Shown: piece after piece, positions 47,468 to 55,865 of the stretch
Layout: each line of letters begins with the position of its first letter
Position numbering within the stretch: position 1 is the stretch's first letter
Source of the DNA: Clostridia bacterium
GTDB lineage: Bacteria > Bacillota > Clostridia > Oscillospirales > Acutalibacteraceae
Length of the DNA stretch: 64,000 nt
Direction: 5' to 3'
NCBI GenBank assembly: GCA_017461235.1
Contig: JAFTYU010000012.1
Span: forward strand, 1 to 64,000
The notes under the pieces: model-generated
Told to the model about the DNA's origin: nothing
What the model saw: the letters and a program-made list of their open reading frames with translations, nothing else
The model's database searches: none
Translations under genes and position numbers: made by a program

Positions 47468-47560
47468 AAGTTTGCCTATGGCAAGTGAAGTTACTGCGTA
47501 GTAAAGTCGCAGAGCAGTGAAGTTTGCTTTGCAAGTGATTTTGAGGCAAACTTAACTTCA
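47468..47560. repeat. AGTGAAGTT-type hairpin array
   Basis: AAGTTTGCCT (47468-47477) and AGGCAAACTT (47544-47553) bracket short palindromes (TTGCCTATGGCAA, ACTGCGTAGTAAAGTCGCAG, TTTGCTTTGCAA) separated by AGTGAAGTT. It has the same design as the ATATCG arrays but a different spacer. Confidence 0.55.
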
Positions 47561-47562
47561 AT

Positions 47563-50500
47563 TTACATCAACGCGTAATTCACCACTAACTGATAATCAA
47601 CTATAGTCAATTCATCGTCCCGGTTGGTGTCACCCGCGTGAAAATAATTTCCCGACAGCTCTTTATGTCCGTTTACTACTTGCTCCGTTGCAGAGACATC
47701 AATAACGTCAACTGCACTGTCACCGTTAATATCACCTTCGACAATTAGTGTGTATCTTTCCTTTTGGGTGCCATCGTAAACAACAAACTCAGAACCTGTG
47801 CCATACCAAGAATGTTCCTTATATACCAAAGACGGCAAAGATGAATAGCTAGTGTTATCTTGAATGTTGATTATACCAAAGAAATCTTTATTTGCAGTTG
47901 TTTTGGTGTAAATTAATTTATTAACATAATCAATCTCGGTATTATCTTTTGGCATCATATAACATAACTTGTTTTGACAAATAGAACTGAAAATCTCAAC
48001 ACTTACAGACTTTCCTGTAGTATCCGTATCAGTACTTGTCATTTTGCAATAGTAGTAAGGGTATTTGTCACCCTTTTTAGGAGTAAACTCGTTTGTGGTT
48101 GCTCCTTTAATGGCAACATCATCTCCGTTATCAACTTTGTTATCTAAAGAGCCGTACCACTGATACGAGCTATTTATTCCTATTGCATCAAAAGTTAATG
48201 GTTCAATGGAATTTTCATCATAAACGGTAGCTATATCCGTAACAATTGAATTCTCTTGCGAGATTTCATAGAAAGTATGACCATTGGCTTCTGCCCATGT
48301 TTCTGCCGTGCTACCTTTAGTGCCAAAAACTTTGTACTCTCTGCCTGTCGTATCCTCGGAGCAAGATTCAAAAGTACTTGGTAAGGCGACTATACTGTTT
48401 TTAACCTCGGGTAAAGATGCCACTGTTTGTATTTTATTAAACTCAACACGTTCAATAGAAGTACCTTCAAAAACAGCTTCTGTACTATTGGTCAATCCGT
48501 TAAGTACAACATATTTCATCATAGAGCAGTCAACAAAAAGATTTGATCCAACGAATTCAAGGTCGTCGGAGAACACCACTTTTTCTAAGTATCTGTTACT
48601 GCGGAAAGCTTGTTCTAAAACGGTGGTACATGAAGGGATAATAACCTCTTTTAGTGAGGGCATATAGTCAAATGTGTGTGTATCAACAAATGTGACACTA
48701 GGTAAATTCATAGTTTCAACATAATGACAATGGTTAAAGTCGCCCCAATAAACATATTGTATGTTTTTCAAGAAACTAAAATCAGTTGCATTGCAATCTG
48801 TAAAAGTATATCCGCCTAAAGTAACAAAATCTTGTGGGAAGTTCACTCTTTCTAACATATGACAACCACTAAAAATACCTTCTCCAAGATTACCATCAAC
48901 TAAAGAGGGTAAAGAGATTTCAATTAAATTTTCACAATTCAAAAAAGCATACCATTGTATCTCTTGGACATTAGGGAAAGTCATATAACTGAATGTACAT
49001 CCAGAAAAAGCATATTGGGGAATTGAAGTGAAATTTTCTACAGGAAGATTTTTTAGTTCACCGCACTGTCTAAAGCATTCTTTTGAAAGTTTGGTTAGTT
49101 TAGGCATATCAACATAATCAAGCAATTTGCAATTGAGAAATGATTGTATTCTTACTGTAGTAACTCCAGGGGCGTAAATAGCATCAAGATATTTACAATT
49201 TTTAAAAGCATAGTTATCAATATATGTTGCTGTTTCGGGGAGTATAATTTGCTCAATGAATGTCTTTTTTTCGAATGCGCTTTCAGCAATACCAGTTACT
49301 GTAGCACCAAAAATCTTATCAGGCACAATCGGGTTTATTTCATACCCATAATACCCTGTAACATATCCCTTGGAATTTATTGTCCATCCGTTATCATTAT
49401 CAGGAATATCCCCATAGACTTGAATATACACAGTTAAATCTGCTGGTTCACTTCTGTATCGATTCTTGGAAAATGTAACGGCACGTATTTTTGTTGTTAC
49501 ATCAAGTTCGATAGGTTCTGTGTATAAGGTGGCTGTTTGCCTTGTGGGGTAAGATGTATCTGTTGTGTAATATATTTCTTCACCTTCATTGCAGTAAAGT
49601 TCGAGGTACTGTGTTTCCGAATACATTGTTGTGGGAGATGGACGAGAAGTCAAACTGAAAGTTGGTACATCAGCAAGTTCTTCTTTGTATTCACTACCCA
49701 CAAGAGCGTTCATAAAATCTATGGTTCCGTACTTCGTTTTGTTACCTGCCAAAAGAGTTGAATCACAAGACGAATATAAGGCTTCTTTTACTTTTTCTCT
49801 TGAATATTCAGGATGAATAGAAGCTATCATTGCGCATAAGGAAACAACCATAGGACAAGAAAATGATGTACCGGAACCCATATCAGGTAAATTTTCACCG
49901 GGTGCAACAACTTCTACATAATCAGAGTTTCTGTTTGAAAAAGTTGACATTTTATCATGTTTGTTCATCGATGCAACAGCAAGTGCGTATTCAGCGCTTG
50001 ATGGATAATGCGCTTTTGTACTACTGTCGTTTCCAGCAGAAGTTATAACCAAAACTCCTTGCTCATATAACTTTGAACCAATGTTAATATTATATTTGCT
50101 ACCGAAGCTAAAATTAACTATATCAAGATTGTCTAAAAGCATTCGTTCTTCACATATAATTAAATTTGATACATACAGATTACCCTTTGAATCACACCCT
50201 TGATAAGAATGGATTTTTACATTTGTTGTGGTGCAGTCAGTTATTATTCGTGAAATAATATTAGCATGGTTATTGGTAATCTCAAATGTTTGGTTCGAAT
50301 TGCTTATAACTGAATATTCCACAGCAACTCGGTTTTGTATATCTTCTTCATCAGTCCAAACACCGCAATCAAGAATGCCAACTTTAATTTCAGGTAATTC
50401 ATTTTCGTTATAATTATTTTTTACATATTCAAGAGCTTCATAAACTCGAACTCTGTCATACGCCCAGTTATATACTGATGTTTCATCTGTACTTTCTACT

Positions 50501-50940
50501 GTTGTCATATCAACTTCAGTATCTGGTATCACCGATGAAACGGAAGATTTAGAAGAAAGTGAGTTGAAAGCGTTGATAGTTTCTTCAACCGATTCATACT
50601 GTATTACTTGCAAGTCTTCGTAACCCGTAACCGCTTCATCGGCACCGTAAGAATTTTCGTAGGATTTGTATGAACGGACAATAAGCCTGCAGGTTGCAAA
50701 GTCTTTGTATGTGTATTCATTCTCTTCGTAAATCGCAACGGTTTCTTCTGACTCGGACTCAACTGCATTTTCATACAAATCGCTGTTTTCCTCTATCATT
50801 TCATTCAGCTCATTACTGAATTCATCAAGAGAAATATTTGCACTTGTATTCAGATATAAATCTTCCGTTGCTGAAACAGGAATGCAGATTATTGATGATA
50901 GTAAAGATACACATAGAATAGTGCTTATTATTTTCTTCAT
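47563..50940 (-). CDS. Secreted subtilase with leucine-rich repeats and dockerin
   Basis: The protein is about 1125 residues. Residues 1-24 are a signal peptide (MKKIISTILCVSLLSSIICI). An S8 domain follows with likely catalytic Asp191 in VGILDCGVW, His225 in NNHANIIS, oxyanion Asn304 in ITSAGND and Ser359 in SGTSFSCPMV. The His region lacks the usual HGTHVAG and is divergent. Next come a chitobiase-like Ig module (YYTTDTSYPTRQTATLYTEP), a long BspA-type leucine-rich array (about 540-870) and a C-terminal dockerin with two repeats (GDINGDSAVDVIDVS, GDTNRDDELTIVDYQ). ATG at 50940 follows AGGAGG; the ATG at 51024 lies in a repeat. Confidence 0.85.
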   Translation of the reverse strand: MKKIISTILCVSLLSSIICIPVSATEDLYLNTSANISLDEFSNELNEMIEENSDLYENAVESESEETVAIYEENEYTYKDFATCRLIVRSYKSYENSYGADEAVTGYEDLQVIQYESVEETINAFNSLSSKSSVSSVIPDTEVDMTTVESTDETSVYNWAYDRVRVYEALEYVKNNYNENELPEIKVGILDCGVWTDEEDIQNRVAVEYSVISNSNQTFEITNNHANIISRIITDCTTTNVKIHSYQGCDSKGNLYVSNLIICEERMLLDNLDIVNFSFGSKYNINIGSKLYEQGVLVITSAGNDSSTKAHYPSSAEYALAVASMNKHDKMSTFSNRNSDYVEVVAPGENLPDMGSGTSFSCPMVVSLCAMIASIHPEYSREKVKEALYSSCDSTLLAGNKTKYGTIDFMNALVGSEYKEELADVPTFSLTSRPSPTTMYSETQYLELYCNEGEEIYYTTDTSYPTRQTATLYTEPIELDVTTKIRAVTFSKNRYRSEPADLTVYIQVYGDIPDNDNGWTINSKGYVTGYYGYEINPIVPDKIFGATVTGIAESAFEKKTFIEQIILPETATYIDNYAFKNCKYLDAIYAPGVTTVRIQSFLNCKLLDYVDMPKLTKLSKECFRQCGELKNLPVENFTSIPQYAFSGCTFSYMTFPNVQEIQWYAFLNCENLIEISLPSLVDGNLGEGIFSGCHMLERVNFPQDFVTLGGYTFTDCNATDFSFLKNIQYVYWGDFNHCHYVETMNLPSVTFVDTHTFDYMPSLKEVIIPSCTTVLEQAFRSNRYLEKVVFSDDLEFVGSNLFVDCSMMKYVVLNGLTNSTEAVFEGTSIERVEFNKIQTVASLPEVKNSIVALPSTFESCSEDTTGREYKVFGTKGSTAETWAEANGHTFYEISQENSIVTDIATVYDENSIEPLTFDAIGINSSYQWYGSLDNKVDNGDDVAIKGATTNEFTPKKGDKYPYYYCKMTSTDTDTTGKSVSVEIFSSICQNKLCYMMPKDNTEIDYVNKLIYTKTTANKDFFGIINIQDNTSYSSLPSLVYKEHSWYGTGSEFVVYDGTQKERYTLIVEGDINGDSAVDVIDVSATEQVVNGHKELSGNYFHAGDTNRDDELTIVDYQLVVNYALM

Positions 50941-50994
50941 ATGTTTTACCTCCTGAAATTTGTTTATGTTTTTAAAAATAGTTGTGGTTTGGTT

Positions 50995-51387
50995 TACCTC
51001 TCTAACTTTAGAGAGGGGGACCACCTTTTAATTAATTTTCCTCTTACAATTATCAAAAAGCGAGACTAAAATTTAATAAACGGATAGTTTTTGTCGGGTG
51101 GTGGAGAGTTTCCGATGCGGCAGCATCGTGGAAGCATCGCTTCCATTGACATAAAGTTTCTGTTATTAGGTTTTGGTTTTTAGTGATAGAATTATTGTTC
51201 TTATTTGCTTTATCGGTAAGGTGAATTTATTACAATTGAATCTTACGATTCAACAACGCTTACGCGTTGGGAACTCTCCACCGCTCCGTCAGACGGTATT
51301 TTTAAATATAACTACTGGCACGTTTAGCACCAATTACAAAAAGGCAAATATTGCAGGGCGGTCCCCCTCTCTTAGGCCAGAGAGGTA
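50995..51387. mobile_element. 393-bp nested inverted-repeat element
   Basis: A TACCTCTCT...AGAGAGGGGGACC block at 50995-51025 recurs inverted at 51357-51387 with a few mismatches. Inside, GTGGTGGAGAGTTTCC (51098-51113) recurs inverted as GGGAACTCTCCACCGC (51269-51284). Both arms themselves fold (CTCTCT/AGAGAG). There is no credible ORF. Size and plan match the element at 29333-29718, so these may be non-autonomous mobile elements. Confidence 0.55.
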
Positions 51388-51435
51388 GAACAAACATCTG
51401 CTTAGCGTGATGGTGGTCCCTGCCATCCCTATTTC

Positions 51436-51472
51436 ATCACAGATGAAACAGGGATGATGGGCTTCGCACATA
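51436..51472. repeat. Perfect hairpin CATCCCT/AGGGATG
   Basis: CATCCCTATTTCATC pairs with GATGAAACAGGGATG (one mismatch) around ACA. A similar GATGATGGGCTTCGCA / GATGATAGGCTTCGCA phrase follows here and near 51881. Confidence 0.45.
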
Positions 51473-51570
51473 CCTGCTATTTCATTCTGTTTAAATTATA
51501 AAATACAAACTATACATCCATGTCGCAAATTTATGAACAAAGCGTAAACACATTGTGTCATCTTATTGCA

Positions 51571-51833
51571 AATAAAAAATGCGCCCACCGAAGCAGACGC
51601 ACAAAAAACGCAAACTCCGATAGTCGCCAAACTATTTTTATATGAAACAGGTATAATTACTCATCCCTACATATCAGCCGGATTTTGCATTTTTATCGAA
51701 ATCTAACTAATATATAGGTTTCCCACCATACGGCAAATAAGCGTAAATCCCTAAAAAGAAAATACACCTGTTTCCATATATATTAAAAATAGTTTGGCAT
51801 AATTAGTGTAACACACCAAACGCAAATTTACAA
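51571..51833 (-). ncRNA. Structured RNA 2 (6S-like candidate) with promoter and terminator
   Basis: On the minus strand TTGTAA (51828-51833), 17 bp, TACACT (51805-51810) predicts a start at about 51798. That base opens a 15-bp closing helix, GCCAAACTATTTTTA (51784-51798) with its complement at 51626-51640. A second helix follows after a bulge: GAAACAGGT with ACCTGTTTC. A large internal region of about 110 bases can form smaller stems. A GCGTTTTTTGTGCGTC stretch and a TTCGG-loop terminator with T-run (51575-51601) close it. The order of elements and the 3-prime sequence match RNA 1 at 12.7 kb. No downstream gene depends on it. Confidence 0.6.
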
Positions 51834-51933
51834 CAAAAAAATTAACCGACCTCAACAAATGGTCGGTTAGTTTTGTTTTAGGATGATAGGCTTCGCATTA
51901 CTTTATTTATAATCGGCACGAAGTGCTCCTTTA

Positions 51934-51960
51934 ATTACGCATTATGAATTACGAATTATA
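51934..51960. repeat. ATTACGA heptamer array
   Basis: ATTACGC, ATTATGA, ATTACGA, ATTATA in tandem: a second copy of the array at 29247-29274, ending at the yfcE-like stop codon. Confidence 0.55.
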
Positions 51961-52501
51961 ACGCTTTTTGTTCTATAACTTCTCCATCAAGTGTCTTATG
52001 TGTTATAGCAACATCATCCACAATCATATACCCTCTCGGTGTGCTTTCTTTGGGTATCGAAACCGAACCGGGGTTCGCATAAATTACGCCGTCGGACAAT
52101 TCTTCAATTTTGCTCACGTGGGTGTGACCGTTAAAAAGGATATCACCCTTTTTGAGCTTAGGCATATTTTGCGGATTGAATTTGTGTCCGTGAGTTAAAA
52201 AAATCATTCTTGCTCCATGGTAAAGGAAAGCATATTCCGCAAGAACATTGAAATCAAGCACCATATCATCAACCTCTGCTTCGCAGTTACCGCGCACGCA
52301 AAGTATTTCCTGCGCCATACCGTTAAGAAGAGCTATAACTCCCTTGGGGTTATATTCTTCAGGCAAATCGTTACGGGGGCCGTGGTAAAGCACGTCACCC
52401 AAAAGAATGAGTTTATCGCATTTTTCCTGCGTGTATCTTTCGACTAACTCACGGCAATATTTTAATGAGCCGTGAATATCGGATGCTATCATTAATTTCA
52501 T
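51956..52501 (-). CDS. YfcE-family metallophosphodiesterase
   Basis: This single-domain phosphodiesterase of the MJ0936/YfcE family has 181 residues. The metal-binding motifs are MIASDIHGSLKYC near 4-16, LLGDVLYHG near 34, RGNCEAEVD near 71, and FLTHGHKFNP with FNGHTHVSKIE in the C-terminal part. The physiological substrate is unknown. It is a single gene; the ATG is preceded by GAAAGGAA. Confidence 0.9.
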   Translation of the reverse strand: MKLMIASDIHGSLKYCRELVERYTQEKCDKLILLGDVLYHGPRNDLPEEYNPKGVIALLNGMAQEILCVRGNCEAEVDDMVLDFNVLAEYAFLYHGARMIFLTHGHKFNPQNMPKLKKGDILFNGHTHVSKIEELSDGVIYANPGSVSIPKESTPRGYMIVDDVAITHKTLDGEVIEQKAL

Positions 52502-52597
52502 AAAATATTCCTTTCAGCGTGTTTTTTCGATTATAACATACCCGTTTTAAAATGTAAACCGCCCCAAAACGCATCAAAGTTTTTGCGTGATATATTA

Positions 52598-52626
52598 TTG
52601 TAAAATAACTTTTGGTATGATATAAT
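52598..52626 (+). promoter_or_regulatory. Promoter of the GPH symporter operon
   Basis: TTGTAA (52598-52603) and TATAAT (52621-52626) are 17 bp apart, followed by an AAGGAGG binding site. Confidence 0.65.
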
Positions 52627-52654
52627 TCTCTCATTAATTTCAAGGAGGATTATC

Positions 52655-54130
52655 ATGTCTGACAATTCCATGAAAAAGTATATGAAAAAGTCAGAGATTG
52701 CAACCTTCGGTATCGGTCTTTTCGGTGTTGCACTTCTGACAGGGTGGATGCCCGACTACACGGCAACCTATTTTGCCGACTTTGCCTTCAAGGGCAAAGG
52801 CTTTGACAGTGCCGATATGTCCAACGCAATTTCCATAGTATTCCTTGTTGCAGGTATTGTGGGGGCTGTCTGTGAACTTGTTATCGGTTATCTTGTTGAT
52901 AACACACGCACCAAAATCGGTAAGGTTAAACCATGGGTAGGTTTCGGTGCTGTTCCTTTGGCTCTCATTTCTCTGCTTGTTTTCGTAGCCCCCGACACAA
53001 ACAACCAGACTGTTGCTATAATCTGGATGTTCGTTATCTATTCTCTTTACACCGCCGTTTGTTGTGCGGTTGAGAGCCCTGCGAACTGTTTCGGTTCACT
53101 TTCTTCGCCTAATCCGTCGGAACGTTCAACGGCTATTTCAATCGCATCATTCCTTCGTTCGGTCGGTCAATCCGGCGGTATGGTTGTAATTATAGTTGTA
53201 GGCGCTGTTATGAAAGCCTTGTTAGGCTCACAGCAATTCAAAAACGCCGAGGCCCAAGGTCTTGACCTTTTATTCTCAACTGCCGTCTGTGCGCTGGGTC
53301 TTATTCTCTTTGTTATGATATTCTTCTCAAATAACAAAGAACGCGTTCCCTTCACACAGGAAAAGGTTTCTCTTAAAGATGCGGTTAAAGTCGTTTTCAC
53401 CCACAAGAACCTTCTTATGGTTTCGCTCACCAAGCTTTTCGGCTTCGGTCGTGGTGTTTACGGCACGGTTTCCCTTTACATAGCAATATATCTTTTAGGC
53501 TCAAAAGACTTAAAGCTCGGTCTTTTGCTCCCTATGGGTATCGGTACCGCGGTAGGTACACTTCTTGTAAACTTTGTTCTTAAAAAGTTTTCAACCAAAA
53601 AGACCTTCATACTTTTCTGTATTTACGGTGCTTCATCACTCACAATTCTTTTCATCGTTTCAAAATCAATAGAGTTCGGTGACGCGCTCATTATCCCCTT
53701 CCTTATTCTCAACTTCTTCTGCGGTCTTCAGCACGGTAACACAAACGTTACACCTAATATTATGATTGCTGACTGCGTTGATGAAATTGAGTACAAAACA
53801 GGCAAGCGTCAGGAAGGTCTTGCATACGCAGGCTACGGACTTTTCTCAAAAATTGCATCCGCTTTCACAAAAGCTCTCGGCCCTTGGCTCCTTTACACCT
53901 GGTCACAGTATGCGGTATCCACCGATGCAAATGTTGCATACGCCACCCAGACCGATGAAACTCTCAGCAGAATTCTTATGATTTATACCATCATTCCTGC
54001 TATATTCGTTGTATTGCAGGCAGTGCCGATTTTCTTCTACGATATGGTCGGCGAAAAGAAAGCCCATATCACCAGAACGCTGGCAGAACGCCGCGCCGCA
54101 AACGCCGCAGCTGCCACAGTTGAAAATTAA
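52655..54130 (+). CDS. GPH-family sugar:cation symporter
   Basis: The 491-residue protein has twelve membrane segments in the MFS fold. The loop VDNTRTKIGKVKPWVGFGA near 87-105 matches the glycoside-pentoside-hexuronide (MelB) signature, as does NVTPNIMIADCVDEIEYKTG near 366. It probably imports a glycoside with Na+ or H+; the many intracellular glycosidases here need such a step, though none is adjacent. An unknown exported protein is encoded 12 bp downstream. Confidence 0.88.
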   Translation: MSDNSMKKYMKKSEIATFGIGLFGVALLTGWMPDYTATYFADFAFKGKGFDSADMSNAISIVFLVAGIVGAVCELVIGYLVDNTRTKIGKVKPWVGFGAVPLALISLLVFVAPDTNNQTVAIIWMFVIYSLYTAVCCAVESPANCFGSLSSPNPSERSTAISIASFLRSVGQSGGMVVIIVVGAVMKALLGSQQFKNAEAQGLDLLFSTAVCALGLILFVMIFFSNNKERVPFTQEKVSLKDAVKVVFTHKNLLMVSLTKLFGFGRGVYGTVSLYIAIYLLGSKDLKLGLLLPMGIGTAVGTLLVNFVLKKFSTKKTFILFCIYGASSLTILFIVSKSIEFGDALIIPFLILNFFCGLQHGNTNVTPNIMIADCVDEIEYKTGKRQEGLAYAGYGLFSKIASAFTKALGPWLLYTWSQYAVSTDANVAYATQTDETLSRILMIYTIIPAIFVVLQAVPIFFYDMVGEKKAHITRTLAERRAANAAAATVEN

Positions 54131-54142
54131 GGAGGCGATATT

Positions 54143-55069
54143 ATGGCAAAAACAAAAAAAGAACTTAACACAAAATTATACGCCGTTGTCGCATTCTTTC
54201 TGGTCCTCGCTTTCCTTGTATCGGTTTGCGCCGTTACATTCAAAAATAAATACAATGCCTTCCATCCCGATAAGGTTGCTACAGCTTTTACCGAAAGCAT
54301 AGTAAACCGCGGTGACGGTTATAACTCCTACAAAAACACTCTCATAAGCAAAAACTACAAGTACGGCGATTATATCCGCGAATACTATATGTATCCCCTG
54401 ATTTATACCGAAAGCAATTATAAAGCCGGTATGGATACGGAAGGACTCAAAGGCTTTAACGACGAAAGCTATATAGGTGACAAAACCGCATCCGATAACG
54501 GCACTCTTTCGGGTCAGGTTATTGATAAAATGTATCCGTACTACGTACAACTTATAACCGAGCTTAACGGTTGGGATAACTACAACACCTTCTTCACCAA
54601 ATATTTTGCAAAATTGCTTGAAGTGCGTGAAGAAGTTTTCGGCGATAAATATATGACCGATGAAATTATGTTTACAGCGCTTGAAGCCAACGTAGCCGCA
54701 TACGGCGACAAACTCGTAGGCACCGAAGACGTTATTGATGAAAACTCAAACATCAAAACAAGCACCAAAACAATCGGTATTTATGAAAACAAATACGGTG
54801 AAAACTGCGTTTTCACATACGAAGCCGTTAAAATTGATGACGTAAATGATCTTGAAAAATTCAAAGAGAGTCTTGATGCTGCAACGCTTAAAACTTACAA
54901 GGTTGCCATTGATGATATCACCGAAGCAAAGGTTGTTACAGTCCAAGTAAAAGCGGAAGGAAATACTGTTGTAAAAGAGCAGAAGGTCACAGTTGTTAAA
55001 ATTGATTCTTTCTGGTATGTTGACAATACAAACACCGATACCGCTCAACTTTACAACTTTTACAAATAA
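54143..55069 (+). CDS. Membrane-anchored protein of unknown function
   Basis: The 308-residue protein has a single membrane segment near residues 13-32, then a large outward-facing domain rich in Tyr, Asn and Asp (KNYKYGDYIREYYMYPLIYT). No lipobox or sorting signal was seen. I do not recognise a family. It starts after GGAGGCGATATT, 12 bp behind the symporter, and ends at a terminator, so it may help that transporter capture sugars or be a cell-surface partner. Confidence 0.7.
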   Translation: MAKTKKELNTKLYAVVAFFLVLAFLVSVCAVTFKNKYNAFHPDKVATAFTESIVNRGDGYNSYKNTLISKNYKYGDYIREYYMYPLIYTESNYKAGMDTEGLKGFNDESYIGDKTASDNGTLSGQVIDKMYPYYVQLITELNGWDNYNTFFTKYFAKLLEVREEVFGDKYMTDEIMFTALEANVAAYGDKLVGTEDVIDENSNIKTSTKTIGIYENKYGENCVFTYEAVKIDDVNDLEKFKESLDAATLKTYKVAIDDITEAKVVTVQVKAEGNTVVKEQKVTVVKIDSFWYVDNTNTDTAQLYNFYK

Positions 55070-55076
55070 AATCAAG

Positions 55077-55117
55077 CCCCTGTTAAGCTCAATCGGACTC
55101 AACAGGGGATTTTTTTA
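55077..55117. terminator. Terminator after the symporter operon
   Basis: CCCCTGTT and AACAGGGG pair, followed by ATTTTTTT. Confidence 0.8.
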
Positions 55118-55726
55118 TAAATCATTGTAATCTATTTCCAGATTTCTGTAATAATATTTTTTGTCGTGTTCACCTATTTGGCGCAGGACTTTACAAGGAT
55201 TACCCACGGCAACAACATTTGAAGGTATATCCTTTGTAACAACGCTACCTGCACCGATAACGGTATTGTCACCTATGGAAACACCGGGAAGGACAATAAC
55301 ACCTGCACCCAACCAACAGTTTCTACCTATATGTACGGGCAAGTTGTACTGATACGCTTTCCCGCGCAATTCCGGGTCTATAGGATGACCTGCAGTAGCA
55401 ATGGTTACGTTAGGCCCGAACATTGTGCAATCACCAACATAAATGTGAGTATCATCCACCATAGTCAGGTTAAAATTCGCATAGACGCTGTTACCGAAAT
55501 GCACGTGATGACCGCCCCAATTGGCGTGAAAAGGTGGTTCTATGTAGCAATTCTCACCTATTTCCGCAAACATTTCCTTCAGAAGCTCTTCTCTTCTTTT
55601 CATTTCTGTAGGACGGGTGTTATTAAAATCATAGAGTTTATCAATATATCCCAGCTGTTCTGTCATTATATCGTCACCGCTGGGATAATAAATTTTGCCG
55701 GAATGCAGTTTTTCTCTGTTTGTCAT
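55115..55726 (-). CDS. Maltose/galactoside O-acetyltransferase-type enzyme
   Basis: The 203-residue left-handed beta-helix acetyltransferase transfers acetyl from acetyl-CoA to a sugar hydroxyl. The N-terminal Mac domain (KLHSGKIYYPSGDDIM) is followed by hexapeptide repeats and the catalytic His in IATAGHPIDPELRG. NCWLGAGVIVLPGVSIGDN and VVAVGNPCKVLR are typical of LacA/Maa. The acceptor sugar is unknown. It is a single-gene unit. Confidence 0.92.
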   Translation of the reverse strand: MTNREKLHSGKIYYPSGDDIMTEQLGYIDKLYDFNNTRPTEMKRREELLKEMFAEIGENCYIEPPFHANWGGHHVHFGNSVYANFNLTMVDDTHIYVGDCTMFGPNVTIATAGHPIDPELRGKAYQYNLPVHIGRNCWLGAGVIVLPGVSIGDNTVIGAGSVVTKDIPSNVVAVGNPCKVLRQIGEHDKKYYYRNLEIDYNDL

Positions 55727-55798
55727 AGCACATTAACCTTTCAAGCTTTTTTAAAATTTTACCATTAAAAAAATAAAATATCAACAATATTCATCGTA

Positions 55799-55827
55799 TT
55801 GAAAAATATTCTCCGATATAGTATAAT
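55799..55827 (+). promoter_or_regulatory. Promoter of the flavodiiron gene
   Basis: TTGAAA (55799-55804) and TATAAT (55822-55827) with 17-bp spacing. Confidence 0.65.
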
Positions 55828-55865
55828 GTTTAATTGTGGACAAAACAATTATGGAGTGATTGATA

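Noticed and set aside
51510-51575. 21-residue ORF downstream of RNA 2
   Set aside because: No binding site, no conserved feature, and it follows a terminator.
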